From Pempheris klunzingeri (lineage: Eukaryota; Chordata; Actinopteri; Acropomatiformes; Pempheridae), in assembly GCF_042242105.1 (NCBI RefSeq), contig NC_092019.1:18211328-18275327 (forward strand): DNA of 64,000 nt, written 5' to 3'. The notes under the pieces were generated by a model. That model had not been told where the DNA came from and searched no databases. It saw only the letters and a list, made by a program, of their open reading frames with translations. The position numbers and the translations under genes were made by a program. Every line of letters starts with the position of its first letter. Within the stretch, counting starts at the first letter, position 1. Shown in pieces: positions 13,210 through 23,704 of the stretch.

Positions 13210-14560
13210 CATTAATGTCACTGTCACTTCTTTTATTAAATGCACTTCAAAGTGCATCTCTGGAGGCTGCACAGCTAAATGTTAACTCGCAGAAGGGGGC
13301 TACCCGTTAGGAGGTCAAGCCATTAATTAGGGCATGTCCCCAAAGAGACTAATGTATTATAGAGCTGAGGCTTCCCCAGTGCGCAACCAGCATGGCTACA
13401 CACACATCCACACACACAAAGTGCATTCATATTTCATACGAGTATGTTTTGCCCAGAGCTTCCATTTCAATGTCAAAATTGCCTGTTGAAAGTGCCTGCC
13501 TCCCTCTCTTGTACCTCCATCACGCTATCAAAATTGCCTTCATCATGCCTGCCCTGTCCATTTCTCAAAATTCTTTGCTCGTCATCCTGCAATTAGCTGG
13601 CCAGCAGCAACAGTGAGAGAGAAATTGACAGGGAAATTACGATCCTGTTTCATTTAACCCCCGCATCTCTCTCCATCCCGCTCCTCCCCTCCAACGTCCC
13701 TCTCACCTCTATAAATAGTGGTGTTAATTTCAGTCAGTGTGATTGATCTTCATTTGTTCAGTCTTTACCAGACTGGAGCTGTGAATTCTAACAGCTGTAC
13801 ACCTCTCAACGTGTTTCTCGGTGAAAAAGGGGTTAGCTGACGCATGTGTAATTTGGAGAGAAAGAGGCAGGCGGGTCATGTGAGTTTATTAAAGGTGTGA
13901 GCGTTTGAGCGATGGTTCTGCATACACAAGTCGCACCTCACTTCCGCATTAGTGTTTTGTTGTTTTTTCACCGTGGTTTCCAGATTGCTGCAGCGTCTGC
14001 TGATATGTGTCTCATAACTAGACGGTCATTAAAACTTCCGCGTGGAACAAAGCCAATCAATTACTTTGATTGATCAGTAAAATGCCCAGAAGAGATGGAA
14101 AGCCCTAGCTGTGCAGCAGACTGGTGGAGAATCACAATACGCTCTGTGGCATTTCTCCACTTGCGCCAGCCTTGATTTTATTGACATTTGTTTGAAAAAC
14201 TGTACATAGGAAATTCTTGCTTAGCATCCTGTTAATCTTTCTGCAGCGAGAGGAATCCATATGAGGTGGGCAGATAAGGAAACGCACACACAAGCAGCCG
14301 CCTTATTCTTCCTTTTCAGCTGCTCCTCTTTAGTAAAAACATGATTGGCACATACAGGACTTTTTAATGCCAAGCTCATGGTTCAAAATCAATGCAAGGT
14401 GGTGGACTAAATGTTCACTTCAGGGAGAAGAAAGATTAGGATACAGGGGTAGCTATTAAAATGCACGGTGTAAAGCTTTGTTACTCCCATAAAGCATTGC
14501 GGGTCGCCCAGCTCCCAGGGGAATTCATTCAACATGCGCAGAAATAAACAGATAGACACA
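13210..14560. other. Intergenic stretch between convergent cops7a and pianp
   Basis: The two genes point toward each other. I see no splice-consistent coding exon, no RNA gene and no obvious repeat in this 1.3 kb. Confidence 0.5.
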
Positions 14561-14584
14561 AAGCTAAAACGCCAGTGTTGAGTC

Positions 14585-14590
14585 TTTATT
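14585..14590 (-). terminator. pianp: Candidate pianp polyadenylation signal
   Basis: TTTATT on the plus strand reads AATAAA on the minus strand, about 1.5 kb downstream of the pianp stop. If used, the 3' untranslated region spans roughly 14565-16089. Nearer AATAAA copies were not obvious. Confidence 0.45.
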
Positions 14591-16089
14591 TAACTTCCAT
14601 GGTACAGAAAGACCACATTTCTAAATGCTACTAAAAATCACAAGACTGGGTATCTGGAGGATTGCACGAGCCACGTATGACGCCACCAGCACTATGTCTG
14701 TAGTGGAAATGTGTGTAAGTGGGGGGTTCATGTCTCAAAGACGCTTAGAAAAGTTGCCAAACACAAACTGACATTTGGCTTTGAAAGGTTCTGTTAGATA
14801 TCACTCACTGATAGATAAAATAGACATTTATAAATAATAGATTTGAAGCAACTCTCACAGGTTTTCTTACTGTATACATGCAGAATCATTGGAGAGACAG
14901 AAATGATGCTCCTTGATGTACTGCTTTCCTTTGGTGCACCCCAGACAGCTGATGTTCACTGACTTGATAATGAAAGGAAGTGATGGCGGTTTTGTTTTCC
15001 AGATTGAGATACTTGGCTGTCAGGTGGAAAAGATTCCTTGTTGTGGTAACATCAGTCCTTTGATCACACACACAGTTCACAGATGCTCACTTCCTCAGCG
15101 ACAAAAATCTGTCTTTGTTGCGCACCATTCAAAACCTTTGGGAATCGTCAGTTTTCAGCAAGAATGCCTCTTCTATCCATTCCCGTTGTGAATATTTTAT
15201 CCCCACCTCTAGAAGTGCTCTATGCTTAGCACACCTCTACACAGTCCAGCAGGAACAAAGGGTGCTCACAAAGGCTCGACAAAGAGGTGAACGTTAGCCA
15301 GATAATTAAGAGAACAAATCATGAGGAAAAACTGAAACAGAACAGCCTCCTCTACACACTGCAGAGGAAAAAAGCCACACTATTTGCATTTCAGGCGCCC
15401 AAAGCGGGGAATAAACAGCAGTTTTTGGAGCGTGACATGTTAAACACATTGCCTGTTGGCTACAGCCTTGCCAAACAGCTTTGTGAAATACCCCGTTCAG
15501 TGTTTGGAGTTGCTGAGAATGGCTTTTTTTTTTAACCATTTACAAGCCAGACACAAGCCTGCTAAAGTGAACCGAATTGGAGGGTCATTTCATGAAAGGC
15601 CAGTCTGCTGGGTTAGAATTAACACTGAACAGCTTCACATTGGTAGCTGAATCACTGGAAACAGTTGTGGAAGCACAGGTAGGGCATTTCAGGAGTAATG
15701 GGATGCTGCATGGCTGTTAAACTGCTTGTTTGTGAATTAGTCATGGCAGGTCGAAACATAGAGCAGTTGGGTATCTTGGCAGAGCCCGGGGCCATAAAGG
15801 GGATGGAAAACAGGGAGCAGGTTATAGTGACGGAGAGCCACATAAAAGAAATTTACATAGAGCACAGAGGAAGGAGGGAAGGAAGGAGGGAGCAGCAGTG
15901 AGATGAGTATGGGTCTTTTAGACGTCAGGGGAGCCAAGGACGTTTGTGATGGCTGGATACCTGGGATCCCTGAATTCATTTCACAGTTACAGAGAAAATA
16001 AAACAGCGCTGCAGGCACCACCCTCTGGTCATGTTGATGTTCCTCCTCGGGCCCCATAGAAATGTTTACCATACGGAAAAACAGTCACC

Positions 16090-19000
16090 TCAGAGGTTCA
16101 CAACTGGGATCCTGACACAGCAAGAGACACAGAGAAAAAGAGTGAGAGAGTAAGAAAATGAGGAGGAGAGGGTTGTGGGAATCTTGGGAGCCCTGGTGAT
16201 GGGAGGAAAGACAGAAGAAGAGGGGAGAAGTGGAGCAGAGAGGCCTGAAGCTGGAAAAGTGGTGTACACGCAAACGGAAAGCTGCATCACAGGGGACTGA
16301 GAAGGCGGCGGGGGGAAGAGACGGAAGAGAGGGAGGAAGAGGAGGAAAAGCTGATGGGGGGAGGAAGTGAGAGGGAGCACTGGAGTACAGCACTATAATT
16401 ATCCTGATTGAGATTAACTTTAAATACCCTCAAATGAAAGCATCGTTTCATGGACGGTGGCGGGACGTCTTTTCACAGGCCCACAGTGACTCATCTGAAG
16501 AGGGAGTTTATAACATTGATACATCTCACAGCAGCACCAACACCCCAGCCCTGGATGCTCCACAGAGAATGGCGCTAATTGTCCAATTATACTCCATGTA
16601 CGTCCTTACAATGCACACAAAACAGTAAGGCTGCTTCACACACACTCCTACACACACACACACACACATATACAAAGAGGCAAACTTCAACCCAGAGGTG
16701 CACATCAGACTCATTGACTTAGACGCACACACACTCAGACTGTGCAGAACTGGTGAGGCGACTCATTACCTCTCCCTGTCGGTGAAGGAGGAGGAGGTGC
16801 TGTGCAGCGTCTGCCGGCTGTCCTCCGAAGCGAGGGAGCGAGGGAGCGCGAGAGAGAGGGGGGGAGCCACACCACGGGAAAGCGGGGGCGGATGCTGGGA
16901 ACAGCTGCGATCGTAACTGGGAGAGAAGGATAGTGGCATAGATAGATGGAGAGAGAGGGCGAGAGGCAGAGAATTTGGGGGAGACGTGTAGAGAGAGAGG
17001 AGGAAAGAAAAGATGAAGATGGAGAGGGGTTAAGAGGGGTAGTGGAAGGGGAGAAGGACAAAAGGAAAAGGAAAAGACAGGAATTAAGGCAAAAAGAGAA
17101 GAAGAACAAGAGGGACAGGAATAGAAACAGATGAAAGGACATAGAGAAAGTTGGAGTTTGAGAGACAGATTACAGTAAAACAAGGTTAGAGAGGGAGAGA
17201 CAAAGAGCAGGAAGCAATAGAGGGAGACGTTGAAATTAAGGGAGACAGACAGGCGAACAGATGTGGAAAAACAGCAGAATAAAGAGAAAAGACAGAGGGG
17301 GGAGAGGCGGAGAAGCAAAGTCAGAGAGCATCAAGAACAGCCGAGCCATTTAGCATCAGCGAGCACATTACACTGCCACTGTGAGAGAGAATTAGTGCAC
17401 TCATCGGGCTCATTAAAATGCTGTCAAAGGGGGAGAGGGAGGCAGAGCGAGAAATGGGGGAGGGAGGCAGAAGGGGTGAGGTGGGAAGGATGCAACAAGG
17501 CGCAGAAATGGGCAGAAGGGTGAGGCATCACTGAGGTGGTGTGCCACTACTTCAGTGAAGACAGTGACTTAGGGTGATGACACAGTAGAGAGTCACAGGT
17601 TCAGGCTCTTACGAATACTTATAGGCACAACAAAGCTGTTCTCCCAGCCGTAAAAGCCATTCTGCGCCCTCATCTTCCCTCAGTAACACCTGTCCTCTAC
17701 TGGCTGACTCCTTTCCCTCTATATGCACACACACATTCACACACAAACGCCGTCACGCTTGATAACATTAGCCACACTGGGCTGGGAAAATCACTGAGCA
17801 CATATGCCGCTCTTCTATAATCATAATGAACTGGACGGTGGCCAATTTCCACTATAGGCTATCATTTCAGTCCATCTGCACCCCCCTCCCGTTCATTCCC
17901 AGGCACTTTCCCCATCTAACACATGGCGTTATTTACACATTTATGACACTGAAGCATGAGCCAGTCTATAGAGAGGAGCTGCTGCCATGTCTCCAGTCTG
18001 AATGTCTGCAATTCTCACTTTTCTGAGGCCCCTTTGGATCCACCAGCAGCGAGGGTTTTCCTCCACGGCGGGGGCTGGTGAAGTAAGTTATCGAAAAACA
18101 ACAGCGAAGGCCAGTCTCATGAACAGAGAGAAAAGGGGGTTTATCGTGTATCAGCTCACGGCAAGCTGGAGGATTATCTGTGGATCTGCAGCCGGACTGG
18201 CAGTGCTGGGATAGATAGGAGACTGGTGAGGGAGATAAGAGGAGTACCAGCTGTGCAAAGACAGGCAGCATTAGAGCTAGGCATGACGATAACTGGAAAT
18301 AAGTGAAAGAACCTGAAGGAAGAGGGGGAACACAGGTATTCAGAGAGAGAGAGAAAAAAAAAAATCCCTGGGAGGCGAATGGGAAGGAGGGTTAGAAAGA
18401 GAGCGAGGGGAGATAACGTTTGAGTGTGGGAGCAAAACTGAGATTAAGAGAGAGTATGAAAAAGGGATATGAAGGAGAACAAATTATACAGATTGAGGCA
18501 ATGAAATGGAAAAATTATGATACAATAGAAATGTAGGTAAGATGAGCAGATAAGAGAATTACAGTAAGGAGGAGGAGAGTAAAAGTATAAATGGGTGAGT
18601 TAAAGCAGAGTGTGCCGTGCAGGAAGAGAGGGGAGAGGGGAGAGGGGAGAGGAGAGAGGGGAGAGGAGTCCCAGTGGTCAAATAAACTAGGTGTTATTGG
18701 TTTGATCAGCAAAGCGTGGAAGTGCTCCACTACATCACATAGATGACTCCCCATTTCCAGCTAATGGCCATGTGTGCAGAGCACTTCCTACTAGGCCTGA
18801 CAGCACAACATATACAGAACCCCCACCCTGTGTTAACATGCTCTGAGAGGTTTAATGACTGCTGGGCTGTTGACACCGCAGCACACTGTCTCCATTGAAG
18901 CCATGTTGTAGCTCGTGCCTTCAAGGCAGCCGATCCGTTTTCAGTTCCCATCCCATTCTGATGGTTAAAGTGAATGTTTAATTATTGCAGCTCAAATGGC

Positions 19001-20953
19001 ACTGAATGGCACTGAATGGCACTGAATGGCACGTCTGTTCCAACTATAACTTTAAGGGGTACAAGTATCATTAATAAAGTCATTTGTAAGCAATTACTCA
19101 GCTCAAACTTTGTGGGGGAATACGTAGGGACATTACATAATTATGAACAGACCAGCATGCACTGCAACTGTCAGGGTCTCATCTTCACCCACACACCCAC
19201 ACATCTGGACTCTTCTTTAATCCCCACACATCTGGACCATCCATAATTCTTCATCTTAGCCCATCAGTGGAGAAAAAAAGGGCAAGTCTCCAATTTTCAG
19301 CACAAATCAACAAAATCTAGACTCCTTCACTACCTATTTTCTTTCAAAAGAAAAGTATACTCCAATCTCTTAACACTCGTGTGCAGCCCTGACTAATTTC
19401 TAAATCACTGGTTTGGATATGTCTACAGATCGTAACCAGGTCAACACAAAGGAGATGAGATTTTTAGTCCTAAAGTTATTATAATTAGACAAAGACAATT
19501 GTCCAGCAATAAACAGGACAAAAACAAAGACTAAAGTCTGAAAGAAACCCAATTTTGTGAAGCAGAAATATGCTTTTTTCCTTATTTGTTAATCATCAGA
19601 TTTTGTTGTGAACCCTTAGTGGGGCCCACCACCTTGTTAGGAACCTCCTCTCTACAAGTAAATCTATATTGATCTCAACACATCCCTGCTTTAATTGAGG
19701 TACAAAACAATATTTTGTTTTTCAGAACAAATGTAATCCAGGAGATTTAACCCTCTCAGTGTCAAAGTGCCAAATTCACAAAAATCCAAATTGTTGCCAT
19801 ATTAAGGGCGGCCCCTTGTACTGCACACTTGTCTGCATCTCGCTGTGTGTGGTCAACTTTTACCATAACGAAGCCTCAGGTCCTCTAATCAGGAGAGCCA
19901 GTATTGTACTCCAGCTGTTGGACAGGTGTCCATTTTATACAGGGAAAGTTTGCTATTATTCACTATTATTCAGCAATGCCCACTTTATACTTATGTGGTT
20001 ACACACACGCAGAAACACATAAGATTTGGGAGGAGAGAGTTTAGATTCCTACCAGAGTTTGGCTGTAATGATGATTGCCGTCAAGATGAGCAGCGAGGAG
20101 ATGGTCACGGTGACGTAGAACTGAGGGTCCACTGTAACACACACACACACACACACACATACACACACACACACACCGATGCAGTTACTACTCTCAGACC
20201 ACGACCATGAATAATTGTATTCCGAAGAAAAGAAGAATCAATGAAGCCATCTGAAACATAAAATTGGATGTGCAAGATGCTGGCCTCCAACTATGACACT
20301 AATCCGATGACGTCGTCTCTGTGTCTTGCAATTTGACAGCGGCCAATTCCTCTCTGTGAGTGATGAGAACTTTATTAGGCATTCCCCGCCACAGATATAG
20401 CCGGCTGCACACAGCACGGTGTCAGCCTTCACCCTGGTGACAGCTAATTCCCTGGAGGACTTGTGGCATGTGTGTGTGTTCACATGGACAGTGGCTTGTG
20501 GCCACCTTTATTTAGAAATCCTTCATGTGCAGCTCCTGATGCCCACCTTCCTCGGGCTCCGTCTCCTCCGCCTCCGTCCCTCCATCCTCCACTCCCTCCT
20601 GGTTCCTAGACTCCAGAGGTGCCTCCTCTTGTGGCTGCATGCCTGCATCAGGATAAAGCCAGTCCTCGGACGTGGCGGTGCTGGCCTCCTGCTGGTGCAG
20701 GGGGTCAGTTTCCTGGCTGGAGGGGAAGTGGTATGTCTCATCCTCCAGAGGCTGTGTGGGGCCCCAGACCACCGCCCACAGAGGGGTGGGTGTGACCTGG
20801 GCTGTGACTGACAGCTGGACCGACAGGGCGTCCACTTGCTCCTCGCCCCCGCTGTCGTCAGGGTTACAGGTGGAGGGCTGTGTCACCAGAGCAACCAGGA
20901 GGAGGGAAATGAGGCAGCGGAGGGCGATCAGTCGTGCGGCAGGAGAGATGGAG
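16090..20953 (-). CDS. pianp: PILR alpha-associated neural protein (PIANP/LEDA-1), four 3' coding exons
   Basis: Coding exons on the minus strand, in transcript order, are 20953-20547, 20131-20053, 16916-16770 and 16111-16090, about 217 residues. PIANP is a type I membrane protein of neurons, a ligand of the immune receptor PILR alpha in mammals. The first exon carries a signal-type hydrophobic run (CLISLLLVALVT), then the hallmark WAVVWGPT, close to WAIVWGPT in the human protein. The second exon encodes the membrane segment VDPQFYVTVTISSLLILTAI, matching human VDPQLYVTITIS. The third gives a Cys-rich, Pro/Ser-rich cytoplasmic tail starting CYDRS. The last 22-nt exon encodes RIPVVNL and stop, close to human RIPLVNL. 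All phases agree. The extracellular region is shorter and more acidic than in mammals. The start codon is not in these exons; a candidate first exon is listed separately. Confidence 0.9.
16100..17500. repeat. Long purine-rich (GA) low-complexity region
   Basis: For roughly 1.4 kb the plus strand is strongly enriched in G and A (GAGAG, GGGAGA, AGGAAG units), so the transcribed strand of pianp is pyrimidine-rich. It overlaps the last two pianp coding exons and the intron between them. Long Ser/Pro/Leu or Arg/Glu frames in this stretch are products of the composition. Confidence 0.8.
18613..18665. repeat. GGGAGA-type purine repeat
   Basis: Irregular tandem units of GAGAGGGGAGAGG inside a pianp intron. 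It is noncoding. Confidence 0.75.
18993..19032 (+). repeat. Tandem 10-bp repeat, four copies
   Basis: AATGGCACTG is repeated about four times without change inside the large pianp intron. It is a small minisatellite. Confidence 0.9.
20136..20176. repeat. (CA)n microsatellite beside pianp transmembrane exon
   Basis: The CA tract begins just 5 bases before the acceptor of the 20131-20053 exon on the minus strand, so the intron ends in a TG repeat running up to TTACAG. Length changes here could alter the 3' splice site. Confidence 0.9.
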
Positions 20954-21672
20954 CTAGAAGAGAAGTGGAGGAGAAAGAAGAGAGGTGGTGGTGGAGTGGC
21001 AGTGAAGTTATCTGATAAAATGTATTGTCTACAGACGTCCTGCGTGACCTCATCAGCCCAGACATTGATTCCCCTGCCAGCAGTCACTCAGAATGACAGT
21101 TTATGCATCTGCACCCCATACATCCCTCGTTCACCTCAGATACTACCCATCTTACCATCTCTCCATCGCTTCGCTCTGTTCACTGAGACTCCGGTCCTCC
21201 GATCATCTCTCTCTGTAAGATATGACAGAGGGGCAAGAGAGAGAGATAGAGGCAGGGAGAGAAAGGGGGAGGGTCTAGCTTTTTTCTTCTTCTTTTAAGT
21301 CACCAGATAAAAACCATGTAAACATTGACACCAGCAGGATGTATTGGTGGAAAGCCAACTCTGTCACTTTTTTCAAAATCCATACACAGACTCCCCTGGG
21401 CTTTTAAATTTTACACTCAATTACACGCCACATGTCTATACAGAATCCACATCTGCATTGAAAAACACCCAGAAGTACACACACATTTACAGTGCACACA
21501 CCTGAGCACGGCACATTAATCATCATTAGAGGCGTCATGCATGCAGCCAGCACTCTATATGGCACTTTGAGCAGAGAGAGGTAACTTCCTATCTACAACT
21601 GCTGCCTAAATGCCACAGAAATGTCACTTAGGAGACACACGAGTACACCGGGAGACAGACACAGACACACAC

Positions 21673-21700
21673 GTACACACACACACACACACACACACAC
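21673..21700. repeat. (AC)n microsatellite
   Basis: About 14 AC units between the candidate first exon and the signal-sequence exon of pianp. Confidence 0.9.
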
Positions 21701-21728
21701 TCCGACACATATCAGTTATCATGCCTAC

Positions 21729-21835
21729 CTCTGGCAGTGGAGAGAGGGAATGAGAGAGGGAGACAGAGAGAAAGGGGGAGATACAGAGCGCAAGTGAGAA
21801 AAAAAAAGCATTGGTTGCCGTAGCGACTGAGACAT
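21729..21835 (-). CDS. pianp: Candidate first coding exon of pianp
   Basis: On the minus strand an ATG at 21835 opens a frame of 35 codons plus two bases that ends at a good donor (CAGAG then GTAGGC). The phase fits the acceptor of the exon at 20953 exactly: AG plus C makes a serine codon. The encoded text is Ser/Pro/Leu-rich (begins MSQSLRQPML) and comes from a pyrimidine-rich stretch, so the open frame could be compositional. The signal-like segment would start near residue 44, which is unusually late. The true start may instead lie in another exon that I did not find. Confidence 0.25.
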
Positions 21836-22326
21836 GTAGAGTCTGCTGGAGTAAGAGAGGGGAGAGAGAGCGAAGTAGGGAGGGCAAGAGACTGTAGGAA
21901 AGAGATTTAAATGCTAATTACGTGTTATTTTTTTAAACGGGTTCAATTAAATGGACGCAGAGAAAAAGAAATGAGTTTGACGAGGCAAACAGAAATGATA
22001 CTGAGGGCGACATTAATACGCTAATTTTAGAGGTGGGAGGTTTGAAAAACAACAAAAAAAACCCAACTCTTCGATTATGTTTACAAAAACAGCAAGGACG
22101 CCCCAGAGAGAAAGAGACAGAAATACAGACAGCAAAGAGGAGGAGGAAGGAAGAAATGGGGGGGGGGGGAGTAAAGATGGAATAAAATTTAATTTACATT
22201 AATTTTCTCAGGCTTCACCGGCAGAGCAGGGAGATGAACTGGTGTTTGGAGAAGAATCAGGTCTGATTTAAATAAATAAAGACAACAAGAGATGCAATTT
22301 AGGAGGTGAGAGTCACAGTGTGACAC

Positions 22327-22332
22327 TTTATT
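22327..22332 (-). terminator. Polyadenylation signal of the WD40 gene
   Basis: AATAAA on the minus strand about 210 bases downstream of the stop codon of the WD40-repeat gene. It is followed by T-rich sequence on the sense strand. Confidence 0.6.
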
Positions 22333-22540
22333 GTATGTGGAAATAACATTTACATGGAAAACAATCTGGCTACCATTCACACACTCACTTTCTCCATCCA
22401 TATGCTCCCCCTCTGACACCGACACTCAGTCTGTCACACTTCACTCCCCTGCACCCTCCTTCGCTGTCACTACGCTCCCTCCCTCTCATTTCCTCTTCAT
22501 GGCTGCAGGCTGTAGTGTCCTCAGCGTGAGAAACTGGCAA

Positions 22541-23652
22541 TCACTGGAGAACGCAGCGCAACCACGAGCCGGACCCGCCGTCCTCCCCACCGTCCTCCCC
22601 ACCGTCAGGCTGATTGTGTCTTCCTTCATCATCGTCATCACCATCCTCGTAATCTAAATTTGACAAGGGGGTCATAAGGATTCGTCAAGACATGCATCAT
22701 CTAAAATTGATGGTGTATCTACAATTCCATGGTTGCTAATTAAGCGTGCGTGTGTCAGTAAATGAAGACGTGAAGATGTGTGAAATTGCAGTGTGTCTGT
22801 ACCATCGGTCTCCTCGTCGTCTTCTGTGTCCCCCTCTGACTCCAGCAAGCAGGACTCCAGTCGACTGTCTCTCTTGGCTGTGACGTCTCCCCTGTAACAT
22901 TTACACCCACAACTCATTAGACACCTAATATCAATAGAAGTGTGTGTCAAAATCAGTTCAATTCATTAGCGCATAAAATCCACTATAGCTTTAGAATTAG
23001 CAATGCAGATGACCTTGGAAGAAATTATGAATATGCAAATAAGAAACATTGAGTTGAGACTAAAATCTTTTTTAACAGAGTGGTGTTGGCGTGTGTTGCG
23101 CCCACCTCTGCTTCCCAGAACTGGGGAGCTGCTCCCATACGATGAGGTCTCGACCTCCGGTGACCCACCGGTGGTCTCCGCTCCCTGTGGTCCACGCCGC
23201 AAAGCAGAGGATTCTGGGTGCATCAGGCCAGGTCAAAGAGGCCAGGTACCGACACTGAGGCATGGAGAACACTTACGGAGAGGAGCAGGAGATGAAGGGA
23301 ACGGAGGTCAACAGAGGAAAACAAAGTGGTTTCGATTTTGTCTTAAGTCCTTATAGTGCTTTCACCCTCTCAGAGTGGAGTGAGTAACTTCTGGTTGCAC
23401 ATGGTTTCCTCTGCGACTTACAATTTAGTGAGCTCTCTCCGTTCGCAAGATCATAGCAAGAGCCAATTAAGAGGCCTCCTGTCTGGTGAGCACAATCTGT
23501 TACCCCGGTGATGCTGCTGTGATTGGTCAGCCTGGACATCGTTCCTGTGATAATTCGGACAGATGTTAGGTCGAAGGATTATGCAAATGTTCCATCATCT
23601 AGTATCCTTCTTCACTCCCTGTATCTGACACACACACACACACACAGACACA

Positions 23653-23704
<52 letters not shown>

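Noticed and set aside
16085-17318. Several long Ser/Leu/Pro-rich frames on the minus strand
   Set aside because: They come from the purine/pyrimidine strand bias. Only the segments at 16916-16770 and 16111-16090 fit pianp in frame and phase.
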